Shown here one piece after another: positions 8,393 to 17,478 of a stretch of 64,000 nt of DNA. The translations under genes were made by a program, and so were the position numbers. This DNA comes from CAWCQC01 sp963819905 (GTDB taxonomy: Bacteria > Actinomycetota > Thermoleophilia > Gaiellales > Gaiellaceae), in NCBI GenBank assembly GCA_963819905.1, contig CAWFXP010000011.1, positions 62,001 to 126,000 on the forward strand, in the 5' to 3' direction. Position 1 is the stretch's first letter; each line of letters starts with the position of its first letter. A model generated the notes under the pieces. The model had not been told where the DNA came from. It made no database searches and saw nothing but the letters and a program-made list of their open reading frames with translations.

Positions 8393-10964
8393 GTGCGCAC
8401 GAGCCACCAGCTACGGGAGGGGTTTCTCGCGTTCTTCGAAGAGCGCGGGCACGTGCGCCTGCCGTCAGGGTCGCTCGTGCCCGGTACATACGACCCCTCG
8501 GTCCTCCTGACGACGGCCGGCATGCAGCCCCTGAAGCCGTACTTCCTCGGCCAGGAGAAACCGCCCGCGGACCGGCTGACCACAGTCCAGAAATGCTTTC
8601 GTGCGACCGATATCGACGCAGTCGGGCTGACTGCTCGCCATCTCACGTTCTTCGAGATGCTCGGCAACTTCTCGATGGGCGACTACTTCAAGGACGGGGC
8701 GATCGACCTCGCCTGGGAGTTCGTGACGGGGCACATGCGCCTTCCCACCGAGCGCCTGTGGGCGACCGTGTTCGCGGGCGACCCGGAGCTCGGGCTCGGC
8801 GAGGACGGCGTGGCCGTCTCCGGCTGGCAGCGCGTCGGGATACCGCCCGACCGCATCCGCGGCCTGCCGCGGTCCGAGAACTTCTGGCAGGCGGGCCCGA
8901 CGGGGCCGTGCGGCCCCTGCTCGGAGCTCTACTTCGACCGCGGTGACGAGCACGGCTGCGGACGCGACGACTGCGCTCCGGGCTGCGAATGCGACCGCTA
9001 CCTCGAGTTCTGGAACCTCGTCTTCATGGAGTTCGACCTCCACGAGGACGGCCGGCTCACGCCCCTGCCGAAGCAGAACATCGACACCGGTCTGGGAGTC
9101 GAGCGCGGCTCGGCGCTCCTGCAGGGGGTGCACTCGGTCTACGAGACGGACGGTTTCCAGGCGATCATGGACTGGGTCGAGAGCGAGACCGGCACGCGGT
9201 ACGGCGAGTCGGAGGAGGCGACGAAGGCACACCGCGTGCTGGCCGACCACGGCCGGGCGATGACGTTTCTCGCGGCGGACGGGGTCATCGCCGGAGAACG
9301 AGGGGCGCGGCTACGTCATGCGGCGGGTCATCCGCCGTGCCGTGCAGCACGGATCCCGCATCGGGCTGGAGACGCCCTTCCTCCCGCGGCTCGCGGGAGT
9401 GGTGGTCGAGCTCATGGGCGCGTCGTATCCCGAGCTTCGCGAGCATCGCGCCGAGATCGAGGCCGCGCTCGCGGCCGAGGAGGAGCGCTTCGGGCAGACG
9501 CTCGAGACCGGGATGCGCCTGTTCGACGAGGTGCTCGAGCGAAGCCCGGACGGGATCTCGGGAGCGGACGCATTCCGGCTCCACGACACGTACGGCTTCC
9601 CGCTCGAGCTGACCCGCGAGCTGGCCCTCGAGCGCGGGCTTCCCGTCGACGAGGACGAGTTCGAGCGCCTGATGACCGACCAGCGCGAGCGCTCGCGGGC
9701 CGGCAAGGCCGGCGAGCTCGACCGGGCGGCAGGGTTCGCGAGTGAGGCAGGTTTCGTCACCGAGTTCGTCGGTTTCGAGAAGACGGAGGTGCTGACCCAG
9801 ATCGGGGCGCTCGAGCAGCTCGAGGACGGGCGGTTTCTCGCCAAGCTCCGCGAGTCGCCGTTCTATCCGGAGGGAGGCGGCCAGGTCTCGGACCAGGGAA
9901 CGATCGAGGGCGAGCGCGGTGCCGTCGCCGAGCTCGTGGCGGCCCTGCGTCTCGGAGACGACCAGGCGCTCGTCTTCGAAGGTGGCGGCTTCAGCGCGGG
10001 GGACCGCGTGAAGGCGTCCGTTCCCTGGAGCGTTCGCTTTCCGACGGCCGCGAACCACACGGCGACCCATCTGCTGCACGACGCCTTGCGCCGAGTCCTC
10101 GGCGACCACGTGAAGCAGGCCGGCTCTGCCGTGCGCCCGGACAAGCTCCGCTTCGACTTCTCGCACGCGCAACCGCTGAGCGAGGAGGAGCGCGAGCTCG
10201 TCGAGAGGCTGGTCAACGAGCGCATCTTCGAGGCGAGGCCGGTGCGGACGTTCCTGACGCCGATCGACGAGGCACGGGCGCTCGGCGCGATGATGCTGTT
10301 CGGGGAGAAGTACGGCGACGTCGTGCGTGTGGTCGAGGTCGACCAGACGTCGCGCGAGCTCTGCGGCGGCACGCACGTGCGCTCGACCGCGGAGATCGGG
10401 GCGTTCAAGATCCTCTCCGAGAGCTCGGTCGGCTCGGCGACCCGGCGCATCGAGGCCGTGACCTCCGGCGCGGCGGCCAGCTACCTGTTCGAGCGAGAAC
10501 GAGAGGCCTGGCGGTTGCGGAACGAGCTCGAGGCCGAGCGCAAGGCATGGAGCCGGCTCGAGAAGCAGTTGCGGGCCGGCGCCGGCTCGGCCGGCGATCT
10601 CGTCGAAGGGCTCCTGTCATCGGCCGGTGAGGCCGGCGGTATCACGATCGTGGCCGCCGAGGTGGGCGAGATGGACGCCGACACGCTGCTCGACCTGTCC
10701 GATCGGATCAAGCAAAAGGCCGGTCAGGGAGCCGTCGTTCTCGGTGCGACGACCGACGGGCGCGTTCATCTCGTCGTGAACCTCTCTGAGGCGGCCGTCG
10801 AGCGTGGCGCGAACGCGTCGGACGTCGTCCGGAGCGCCGCCGCGCTGGTCGGCGGCGGCGGGGGCGGGCGCCCGTCGATGGCACGGGCCGGCGGCAAGGA
10901 TCCCGAGAGGCTCGCCGAGGCGATCTCAGTGGCCGAGCGAGCCCTGCTCGACGCCCTGTCCTGA
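8393..10964 (+). CDS. alaS: Alanyl-tRNA synthetase, one +1 frame change
   Basis: Charges tRNA-Ala and edits mischarged Ser/Gly. About 856 residues. Catalytic core begins FLAFFEERGHVRLPSGSLVP and has FRATDIDAVG and FFEMLGNFSMGDYFK; the editing domain shows HTATHLLHDALRRVLGDHV and the zinc-binding CGGTHVRSTAEIG; a coiled-coil and C-Ala domain follow with the glycine-rich GGGGGGRPSMARAGG. One +1 frame change near 9295-9296, where VIAGNEGRGYVMRRVIRR is restored by removing one base. The gene is normally followed by ruvX, here separated from it by 3.2 kb. Confidence 0.92.
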
Positions 10965-10992
10965 CCTGCTCCGGTGGGTTGCGAGCGGGGCC

Positions 10993-11018
10993 GGGAGCGC
11001 CGGTTTCCCGGCGCTCCC
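10993..11018. terminator. Terminator hairpin between alaS and the convergent RTX gene
   Basis: Perfect 11-bp stem GGGAGCGCCGG / CCGGCGCTCCC with a TTTC loop, in the 70-base gap between two converging genes. No T-run follows, as usual in this GC range. Confidence 0.7.
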
Positions 11019-11034
11019 GTGGGGGAGGGGCTTC

Positions 11035-13017
11035 TCAGCTCTCACAACGGACGATGCTGTTCCGGCCGCCGTCGCCGTCGCAGGAATCGGTCCCGGGCCC
11101 GCCGTCCAGCCGGTCGTTCCCCGAGCCTGCGCCGATCGAGTCGTCTCCCTCGCCCGCCGACACGCGGTTGTCGCCGTCACCGGCATCGACGGTGTCGCTG
11201 CCGGGCCCCGCCGTCACCTGGTCGTTCCCGGCGCCGCCGAGGATCGTGTCCCGGCCGAAACCACCGCGTAGACGGTCGTCGCCCGCTCCACTGTCGACCG
11301 AGTCGTCGCCGGTTCCGGCTGCGATGCGGTCGTCGCCGGCCCCGGTGGTGACGCGGTCGGCTCCCGCTCCCGCGCAGATGATGTCGTTGCCGCCGTTTCC
11401 GTCGATCACGTCGTTGCCGCGCCGTGCGCGGATCACGTCGTCGCCTGGCGTGCCGGTGATGACGTCGGCGCCCTGCGTACCCTGGATCGTCGGCGTCAGC
11501 CCACAGAGCGTGCGGAACGACGGTTGGGCAATCCGCACCTCGACCGTGCCGGTCGCCGTCAGGAGACCGTCCGTGACCTCGTACGTGAACGAGTCGGACA
11601 CGGGCGCGCCGGCCGAGGGTGTGTAGCGCACCTTCCCGGCGTCGGGCCCCGTGACGATCAGCTCGGCCGTGCCGTGTGAGGGCGTGCCGACGGACACGAC
11701 GGCCAGGGTCTGGTCGGCTTCGCCGCTCGGGCCCGGGCGATCGTTGGCGAGCACGTCGACGACGATCGAGGCCCCGATCGAGACGCTGGCGGCGTCGCTC
11801 TCGGCGATCGGCGGATCGTTGACGGGCGTGACGGTCACCAGGACCTCGGCCGACTCCGAGCCGCCCTGCCCGTCACCGACGGTGTACTCGAACCCGTCGG
11901 GACCGCTGAAGTCCGGGTCGGGCGCGTAGATCACGCTCGTGCCGTCCGGAGAGACGGTGGTCGTGCCGTGTGCGGCACCGTCGGCGGCGCTCACGAGGAG
12001 AGGGTCGTCGTCGACGTCGAGGTCGTTGCCGAGGACCGCCACCACGACCGGCATGTCCTCAGCGGTCGTCGCGGCATCGTCCTCTGGCTCGGGATCGTCG
12101 TTGACGGGCGTGAGCGTCATCGACACGGTTGCCGTATCGGTCCCACCCCGACCGTCGGAGACGGTGTAGGTGAAGGAGTCGGTGCCGGCGAAGTCGACGT
12201 CCGGCCGGTAGCCGACGCCGCCCGGCTCGACCGACGCCGTTCCGTGTGCCGGTTCGGAGACCGCGGACACGACGAGAGGATCGCCGTCGGCGTCGGAGTC
12301 GTTCCCGAGCACCGGGACGACGACGACCGCGTCGTCCTCGTCCGCGGTGGCGGCGTCGTCGGCCGCCTCCGGCGGCGTGTTCTCTCCGCCGCCGCCCCCG
12401 CCGCCGCCCCCACCGCCACCGGTGAACGAATGGCTGCCGAGCCCGTCGAAGCTGTCGAGCGGGAAGCCGTTCCACTCGAGCGAGGGCACGAAGGCGTCCG
12501 CCCCGTTCGCGTCCCCGCTCTCGATCGTCTGCTTGCGGCGGAGGGTGTTGTCGAGCGTGCTCGCATCGCCGCTACCCCACTCGGAGCCGGGGTCGACTCC
12601 GATCTGCCCGAGCACGTCCACGACCGTGCCGTCCCTGCGGAGCGCGACCGCATCGTTACCCGAGAAGAGGAAGTTCGTGGTCGTCTGGTCTGCGGCTGCC
12701 AGGATCGCCGCGACTGCCGTGCTCCGCGCCAGCACGAAGACGTCGCCGCTCGGCAGGGAGCCGGTCAGTGGGATCGTCGCCGTGGCCGTCGGGCTTCCGT
12801 TGGCGAAGATCTGCACGTCGTAGCTCCCGGTCAAGGTCACGGTCGCGCCGGTTCCGTTGAAGAGCTCGAGCGCCTTGTTGTTGCTCGAGCCTTCGACGTA
12901 CTCGCTGACGAAGAGCTCGGTCGGAGCGGCCGAGAGGGGTCCCGCGATCACCGAGGCGAGGACGCTCACGATCACGAAAAGGGCGGCTCGGAGCCGGGGG
13001 CGCAGACGTCGATCCAC
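11035..13017 (-). CDS. Secreted lamin-tail / tandem Ig-like / RTX calcium-repeat protein
   Basis: Exported protein of 660 residues. Signal peptide (about 1-29, RLRAALFVIVSVLASVIAGPLSA then APT). A lamin-tail-type domain follows (ELFVSEYVEGSSNNKALELFNG, to about 200), then a run of twelve glycines. Three tandem cadherin/Ig-like modules come next (each with a DDAATADED-like lead, VLGNDSDADGDP and DSFTYTVSDG). About fourteen hemolysin-type GGxGxDxhx nonapeptides close the protein. GTG at 13017 is chosen over an upstream ATG because AAGGAGG sits 6 bases before it. No protease or lipase domain is visible; a calcium-dependent surface or matrix role is inference. Confidence 0.85.
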   Translation of the reverse strand: MDRRLRPRLRAALFVIVSVLASVIAGPLSAAPTELFVSEYVEGSSNNKALELFNGTGATVTLTGSYDVQIFANGSPTATATIPLTGSLPSGDVFVLARSTAVAAILAAADQTTTNFLFSGNDAVALRRDGTVVDVLGQIGVDPGSEWGSGDASTLDNTLRRKQTIESGDANGADAFVPSLEWNGFPLDSFDGLGSHSFTGGGGGGGGGGGGENTPPEAADDAATADEDDAVVVVPVLGNDSDADGDPLVVSAVSEPAHGTASVEPGGVGYRPDVDFAGTDSFTYTVSDGRGGTDTATVSMTLTPVNDDPEPEDDAATTAEDMPVVVAVLGNDLDVDDDPLLVSAADGAAHGTTTVSPDGTSVIYAPDPDFSGPDGFEYTVGDGQGGSESAEVLVTVTPVNDPPIAESDAASVSIGASIVVDVLANDRPGPSGEADQTLAVVSVGTPSHGTAELIVTGPDAGKVRYTPSAGAPVSDSFTYEVTDGLLTATGTVEVRIAQPSFRTLCGLTPTIQGTQGADVITGTPGDDVIRARRGNDVIDGNGGNDIICAGAGADRVTTGAGDDRIAAGTGDDSVDSGAGDDRLRGGFGRDTILGGAGNDQVTAGPGSDTVDAGDGDNRVSAGEGDDSIGAGSGNDRLDGGPGTDSCDGDGGRNSIVRCES

Positions 13018-13023
13018 GATGTT

Positions 13024-13030
13024 CCTCCTT
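13024..13030 (-). promoter_or_regulatory. Shine-Dalgarno AAGGAGG of the RTX gene
   Basis: Reverse-strand AAGGAGG, 6 bases before GTG 13017. It decides the start against the ATG 33 bases further upstream. Confidence 0.7.
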
Positions 13031-13475
13031 GGTTCGGGTTCGACCTCCACGATCGCGGGGAGAAGCGCGCGTGAGATGCGCGGTTCGTGACGAGACGGTC
13101 GCGGGCCCGCGTCGGATCTCGCACCGCGGCTCGAGCGTGACCGACGACGCCGAGATCTACAGGCTGATCGACCTGGCCGTCGAGGCCGATGGGCGGATCG
13201 CCGGGCTGCTCGCGGGGACGAAGGATCCGATCGGCTCGTAGGCGATGGCGGACGCGGGCGACACCGGGCGAACGAACCCTCCGGCGCTGCGACCGGTCGC
13301 CTCGACGCCGTGCGTCGTGAGTTTCTCGCCGTGCTCCGGGTACGTCATCCCGGCGTCATCTGGACGCTCGTTCCGTCCGACTGCGATCGGGAGCCCGGAC
13401 AGCCACTACCACTAACAATGTCTCCTAATACAACGTCACTGCCACAAGCGAATCCGCGCTCGTGCGGGCGTCCGA

Positions 13476-13577
13476 TCAGCCCGGCATGAAGCTGATCTGC
13501 GCCGCGCTCGCATCAACGACCGCCGCGACACCGACTAGCAGTAACGCGAGCGCACAAAGCAGACTGACGCGCTTGAC
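13476..13577 (-). pseudogene. Signal-peptide-like fragment without start codon
   Basis: Reverse-strand frame reading VKRVSLLCALALLLVG, then VAAVVDASAAQISFMPG and stop: positively charged start, hydrophobic core and an ASA-A type cleavage site, but only a few mature residues. The first codon is GTC, and an ATG just upstream is out of frame. Looks like the leftover beginning of a secreted protein gene inside the AT-richer patch. Confidence 0.3.
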
Positions 13578-13586
13578 ACATGATCT

Positions 13587-13597
13587 TCTGACCCCTG
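13587..13597 (+). repeat. TCTGACCCCTG, copy of the RAYT-side palindrome arm
   Basis: Eleven bases identical to the reverse complement of 25751-25761, the palindromic element upstream of the RAYT transposase. Could be a remnant of the same dispersed repeat; eleven bases is short. Confidence 0.3.
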
Positions 13598-13751
13598 TCG
13601 CCGTCAAGCCAACTAACTGGAATCCCCGTTCCCGAGAACTACGTCCTTCTACCGTTGCTAGACAGGAGGTGAAGTGTCGCCAACGCAGCCTCGCGGGCGG
13701 CGCACCTTGGTCACTGGATCGGCGTTACGATCCGCGAACCCGACCTGACCC

Positions 13752-13757
13752 AGGAGG
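13752..13757 (+). promoter_or_regulatory. Shine-Dalgarno AGGAGG of the SnoaL-like gene
   Basis: AGGAGG 8 bases before ATG 13766; overlaps the alternative GTG at 13757 and so argues against it. Confidence 0.65.
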
Positions 13758-13765
13758 TGGTTCCG

Positions 13766-14179
13766 ATGGCGGAAGACCTGCAGGCACTCGCACGCCGCGC
13801 CTACGCAATCATGAGTAGCGGCGACCTCGACGAGTTGGACGAGATGATGGCGCCCGCCTTTATCGATCACGATCCCGAACCAGACCAAGCACCTGGCGCT
13901 GAGGGCGTCAAGGAGGTTTTTCACCGCATGCGGTCTGCGTTCCCCGACCTGAAGCTGTCACCCGAGGCGATCTACACGGATGGTGACACCGTGATCGCCC
14001 GAGTGCGCATGACCGGCACCCATAACGGCGAGTACTTCGGAATCCCTCCCACGGGCAAGAGCGTCGACATCACAGGTATCGACATCGTCCGCATCGAGGA
14101 GGGCAAGGCTGTGGAACGCTGGGGCGTCTTTGACGGAGTCAACCTGATGCAGCAGCTCGGGCAGGCCCCGGCTGGCTGA
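13766..14179 (+). CDS. SnoaL-like / ester-cyclase family protein
   Basis: One hundred thirty-seven residues with the cone-shaped NTF2/SnoaL pattern: an N-terminal helix (LQALARRAYAIMSSGDLDEL), FIDHDPEPD, a second helix (EGVKEVFHRMRSAFPDLKL) and strands ending ITGIDIVRIEEGKAVERWGVFD. Such proteins occur as small hydrolases, cyclases or stress-linked proteins of unknown substrate. ATG 13766 is preferred to the in-frame GTG 13757 because AGGAGG at 13752-13757 sits 8 bases before it. The gene stands alone between alaS and ruvX and is less GC-biased than its neighbours, so it may be acquired. Confidence 0.75.
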   Translation: MAEDLQALARRAYAIMSSGDLDELDEMMAPAFIDHDPEPDQAPGAEGVKEVFHRMRSAFPDLKLSPEAIYTDGDTVIARVRMTGTHNGEYFGIPPTGKSVDITGIDIVRIEEGKAVERWGVFDGVNLMQQLGQAPAG

Positions 14180-14209
14180 CGGCCCGCAGGCAGCCGGAGT
14201 CCTGCTCGG

Positions 14210-14215
14210 TAGAAT
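14210..14215 (+). promoter_or_regulatory. -10 element TAGAAT for ruvX
   Basis: TAGAAT ends 9 bases before GTG 14225; likely drives ruvX-mltG-aroE. Confidence 0.55.
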
Positions 14216-14224
14216 CCGGCGTTC

Positions 14225-14632
14225 GTGAAGGTCCTCGCCCTCGACTACGGATCGGCGCGGACCGGCGTCGCGATCTCCGATCCGAGCGGCACCGTCGCGC
14301 GGCCGCTCGAGGTCGTTGCCCGCGCGGGCTCGGACGAGGGGCGGCGGCGGCTCGTCGAGATCGTCGAGGAGGAGGGCGCCGAGCTCGTCGTCGTCGGGAT
14401 GCCGCTCACGCTTCGCGGCGAGCACGGTGCCCAGGCCGAGGAGACAGAGGCGTTCGTCGAGTCGCTGCGGTCGGCGGTTCGCGTTCCCGTCGAGACCTTC
14501 GACGAGCGCTTCACGACGAGCCTGGCGCGCTCGGGGAACACGGGGGCGGGCCAGCCCCGCTCACCCGAGGATGCGCGCGCCGCCGCGCACCTGTTGACCG
14601 GATACCTGACGTGGACGACCCGCCGGGCCTGA
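14225..14632 (+). CDS. ruvX: RuvX/YqgF RNase H-like nuclease
   Basis: Putative pre-16S rRNA nuclease / Holliday-junction resolvase homologue, 135 residues. RNase H-fold motifs are seen: LALDYGSARTGVAISDPSG with the first catalytic Asp, VVGMPLTLRGEHG, and VPVETFDERFTTSLA with the conserved Asp-Glu. The final DARAAAHLLTGYL carries the last Asp. Length is normal. It overlaps mltG by 22 bases, the common actinobacterial arrangement, with alaS normally just upstream. Confidence 0.9.
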   Translation: MKVLALDYGSARTGVAISDPSGTVARPLEVVARAGSDEGRRRLVEIVEEEGAELVVVGMPLTLRGEHGAQAEETEAFVESLRSAVRVPVETFDERFTTSLARSGNTGAGQPRSPEDARAAAHLLTGYLTWTTRRA

Positions 14633-15552
14633 CTCCCGAGGCGCGTGAGAGGCCGCCCGCGGCACCGGAACGTCGGGAGTACCGCCGTCACCGGCCCTCG
14701 CACGCGCTTCCCATCGTGCTCGGGATCCTGCTCGGCGCAGCCGCGATCGCGATCGCGGTCGTCGTGCTTCGCAGCTCAGGCGACGACTCGGCTGCGGCGA
14801 CGACGAGCGCGGACACGCCGGTGCCGGCGCTGCCGACGCTCAAGATCGTCTTCCCGGAGGGTTTCACCCGCGAGGAGATGGCCAGGCGGATCGGGGCCGT
14901 CAACGGGATCGCGAAGGAAGAGCGGGGCCTCGAGACGGCGCTCGTGCCGAAGGAGTACCTCGCCGAGACGCGGCGCTCGCCGATTCCGGCCGAGTTCGGC
15001 GCGGAGAGAAGGCGCCTGCCGCTCGAAGGGTTCCTCTTCCCGGCGACCTACGAGTTCACGACGGCGACGACCGCCGGCGAGCTCGTCGAGCTCCAGCTGG
15101 CCGCCTTCCGCCGGGCCTGGTCGCAGGTCGACCTCAGGGCGGCGGAGAAGCGCAACCTGACGCCCTACGACGTGCTGATCATCGCGTCCATGATCGAGGC
15201 CGAGGTCAGGGTGGCGAAGGAGCGCGCTCTCGTCGCGGCGGTCATCTACAACCGCCTCCGCGCCGGGATGACACTCGGTATCGACTCGACGATCCGCTAC
15301 GGGCTCGACATCCCGCCCGACGAGTCGATAACGCAGAGTCAGCTCGAGCAGGAGAACCCCTACAACACCCGTCTGAACACGGGGCTGCCGCCGACGCCGA
15401 TCGGGAACCCGGGGCTCGCCTCGATGAAGGCGGCGGCGAAGCCCGCGGCCGTCGACTACATCTACTTCGCCCGCAAGAAGGACTGCAAGACGCACTTCTT
15501 CACCGAGAGCCAGGAGGAGTTCCTCGCGTTCCTGGACGGGCCACGGTGCTAG
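14611..15552 (+). CDS. mltG: Endolytic murein transglycosylase MltG
   Basis: Cleaves nascent peptidoglycan glycan strands at the membrane. A Pro/Arg-rich cytoplasmic tail is followed by one membrane helix (about residues 33-52, LPIVLGILLGAAAIAIAVVV) and an extracytoplasmic YceG domain. The catalytic Glu is seen in IIASMIEAEV (near residue 194); VAAVIYNRLRAGMTLGIDST and YNTRLNTGLPPTPIGNPG are family signatures. At 313 residues it is on the short side but complete. GTG start within the ruvX end; the stop overlaps the aroE GTG. Confidence 0.9.
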   Translation: MDDPPGLTPEARERPPAAPERREYRRHRPSHALPIVLGILLGAAAIAIAVVVLRSSGDDSAAATTSADTPVPALPTLKIVFPEGFTREEMARRIGAVNGIAKEERGLETALVPKEYLAETRRSPIPAEFGAERRRLPLEGFLFPATYEFTTATTAGELVELQLAAFRRAWSQVDLRAAEKRNLTPYDVLIIASMIEAEVRVAKERALVAAVIYNRLRAGMTLGIDSTIRYGLDIPPDESITQSQLEQENPYNTRLNTGLPPTPIGNPGLASMKAAAKPAAVDYIYFARKKDCKTHFFTESQEEFLAFLDGPRC

Positions 15553-16355
15553 AGCACGTCTCGGGCGCGACGCGCCTGGTCGGCATCCTCGGGCACCCCG
15601 TCTCGCACTCGCTCTCGCCGCGCATGCAGAACGCCGGGTTCGCCGCCGCCGGGCTCGACTGGGCGTACGTCCCGCTTCCGTGCGAGCCGGACCGCTTGCG
15701 GGACGCCGTCCGAGGTCTCGTCGCGCTCGAGTTCGCAGGCGCCAACGTGACCATCCCGCACAAGACCGACGTGCTCGCGTTCTGCGACGAGGTCGACGAC
15801 GTCGCGCTGCGGGCGGCGTCGGCGAACACCATCGTCGTCCGGAACGGCCGCGTGCTCGGCTCGAGCACCGACGGCCTGGCCGTCACCGGCGCGGTCGACG
15901 CCCGCGAGGCCCGAGCCCTCGTGCTCGGGGCCGGCGGCGCCGCCCAGGCCGTCGCGACCGCGCTGGTCGAGGCGGGCGCGGCGGCCATTCGCGTCGCCGC
16001 CCGCCGCCCGGAAGGCGCCGAGCGCCTGGTCGCGCACCTGAGCGGGATCTTCCCCGGCGCAGACGTCGCGACCGCGGCCTGGCCGGCGGACCCTGCCGAG
16101 GCGACGCTCCTCGTCAACGCGACGCCGCTCCGTGAGGAGCTCGTCGCTCTGCCGCAGGCGGGGCAGCAGGTCGTCGACCTCGCCTACCGGGCCGACGGCC
16201 TCGCCACCGCGCTCGTGGCCGCCGCTCGGGAAGCGGGCTGCGCCGTCGTCGTCGACGGGCTCGAGATCCTCGTCCGCCAGGGCGCCGCCTCGTTCGAGCG
16301 CTGGACCGGCGTTCCGGCTCCCGTGGAGGCGATGCGCGCGGCGCTGGCTGCATAG
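15546..16355 (+). CDS. aroE: Shikimate 5-dehydrogenase
   Basis: NADPH-dependent reduction of 3-dehydroshikimate. Substrate-site residues are in GHPVSHSLSPRMQN and ANVTIPHK (Lys near residue 72), with the conserved Asp in STDGLAVTGA; the nucleotide-binding loop is LGAGGAAQAVATAL, and NATPL is the usual later motif. Two hundred sixty-nine residues. GTG start overlaps the mltG stop by seven bases. First of five genes in the window that take dehydroquinate to chorismate. Confidence 0.9.
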   Translation: MLEHVSGATRLVGILGHPVSHSLSPRMQNAGFAAAGLDWAYVPLPCEPDRLRDAVRGLVALEFAGANVTIPHKTDVLAFCDEVDDVALRAASANTIVVRNGRVLGSSTDGLAVTGAVDAREARALVLGAGGAAQAVATALVEAGAAAIRVAARRPEGAERLVAHLSGIFPGADVATAAWPADPAEATLLVNATPLREELVALPQAGQQVVDLAYRADGLATALVAAAREAGCAVVVDGLEILVRQGAASFERWTGVPAPVEAMRAALAA

Positions 16356-16358
16356 GCT
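16353..16358 (+). promoter_or_regulatory. -10 element TAGGCT for aroC
   Basis: TAGGCT starts with the aroE stop codon and ends 7 bases before the aroC ATG. Confidence 0.45.
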
Positions 16359-16365
16359 ATCCGCG

Positions 16366-17478
16366 ATGACGCTGACGCTGACCACGGCCGGCGAGTCCCA
16401 CGGCCCGGGGCTTGTCGCGATCGTCACGGGCCTCCCGGCGGGGCTCGTCCTCGACCGAGAGGCCATGGATGCGGACCTCCGGCGACGCCAGCAGGGATAC
16501 GGCCGCAGCCCGCGCCAGCAGATCGAGACGGACGAGGTCGAGGTCATGACCGGCCTCCGGCAGGGGCGGACGCTCGGAACGCCGCTCACGCTGGTCGTCC
16601 GCAACCGTGACCACAAGAACTGGACGTACGGCATGAGCCCGTGGCCTCCCGACGGCGAGCCGCACGGCAAGGGCACGAAGGAGGTCACGCTCCCGCGTCC
16701 CGGGCATGCCGACCTCGCGGGCGTGATGAAGTACGACCTGCGCGACGTCCGCGACGCGCTCGAACGGGCGAGCGCCCGTCACACCGCCGCGATCGTGGCG
16801 GCCGGCTCGGTCGCGAGGGCCTTGCTCTCGCAGATCGGAATCGCAGTCGAGGGCTCGGTGCTCGAGGTGGGAGGCGCCCGCGGGGCCGACGGCATCCGCG
16901 AGGCGATCGACGCCGCCCGGGCGGAACGCGACACGCTCGGCGGGATCGTCGAGGTCAGGGCCACCGGCGTCCCGCCGGGACTGGGGTCCTACGCGACGAA
17001 GGCCGACCGGCTCGACGCGCGGCTTGCCTGGACGGTGCTCGGGACCCAGGCCGTGAAGGGCGTCGAGATCGGCGACGGCTTCGCGCTCGCGTCGCTGCGC
17101 GGCTCGGAGGCCCACGACGAGATCTTCCGGGACGGGGACGGCTTCTACCGCGAGACGAACCACGCCGGCGGGATCGAAGCCGGGATCTCGAACGGCCAGG
17201 ACGTCGTCGTGCGGGCGGCCATGAAGCCGCTGCCGACCCTCATGCGCCCGCTCCGCTCGGTCGACCTGGCGACGGGCGACCCCGCGTCGGCGCTCGTCGA
17301 GCGCTCGGACGTCTGCGCGATCGAGGCGCTCGCGGTCGTCGCGGAGGCCGCAGTCGCGTTCGAGCTGGCGGCCGCCGCCCGGGAGAAGTTCGGCGGCGAC
17401 TCCGTCGGCGACTTCGTCGCGGCGCACCGCGCCTACGTCGAGCGGATCGCATGGGCCCCGCGCACGGTCGTCACCTAG
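16366..17478 (+). CDS. aroC: Chorismate synthase
   Basis: FMN-dependent 1,4-elimination of EPSP to chorismate, the last shikimate step. Signatures seen: TAGESHGPGLVAIVTGLPAGL, RRRQQGYGRSPRQQIETDEVE, RPGHADLAGVMKYDLRDVRDALERASAR, and GGIEAGISNGQDVVVRAAMKPLPTL. Three hundred seventy residues, normal. ATG 16366 fits the conserved N-terminus. The final 28 bases are shared with the start of aroKB. Confidence 0.93.
   Translation: MTLTLTTAGESHGPGLVAIVTGLPAGLVLDREAMDADLRRRQQGYGRSPRQQIETDEVEVMTGLRQGRTLGTPLTLVVRNRDHKNWTYGMSPWPPDGEPHGKGTKEVTLPRPGHADLAGVMKYDLRDVRDALERASARHTAAIVAAGSVARALLSQIGIAVEGSVLEVGGARGADGIREAIDAARAERDTLGGIVEVRATGVPPGLGSYATKADRLDARLAWTVLGTQAVKGVEIGDGFALASLRGSEAHDEIFRDGDGFYRETNHAGGIEAGISNGQDVVVRAAMKPLPTLMRPLRSVDLATGDPASALVERSDVCAIEALAVVAEAAVAFELAAAAREKFGGDSVGDFVAAHRAYVERIAWAPRTVVT

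Larger units (their letters stand above)
13018..13765. other. Long gene-poor stretch with AT-richer DNA (about 13390-13700)
   Basis: No convincing intact gene in 750 bases. It holds the upstream region of the RTX gene, a 34-codon GTG frame at 13137-13241 that resembles nothing, and a patch from about 13390 to 13700 visibly poorer in G+C than the surroundings (for example CTAATACAACG, CCAACTAACTGG). It also holds a signal-peptide-like fragment and the Shine-Dalgarno of the next gene. The composition suggests imported or decaying DNA. Confidence 0.55.

Noticed and set aside
11080..11500. CRISPR-like or minisatellite DNA repeats
   Set aside because: The periodicity is that of RTX nonapeptides in a coding gene; units diverge at DNA level and there are no spacers.
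12385..12420. Simple GCC/CCG repeat as a mobile or regulatory element
   Set aside because: It encodes the glycine linker of the RTX protein in frame, so it is coding low complexity.
13137..13241. Small GTG-started gene of 34 codons
   Set aside because: No ribosome-binding site, no spaced -10 hexamer and no resemblance to any family; length is expected by chance in GC-rich DNA.
16641..17450. Long open frame upstream of aroKB suggesting a larger fusion
   Set aside because: It runs through aroC in another frame; composition is the Arg-rich shadow of GC-rich coding DNA. Only the part from ATG 17451 has homology.
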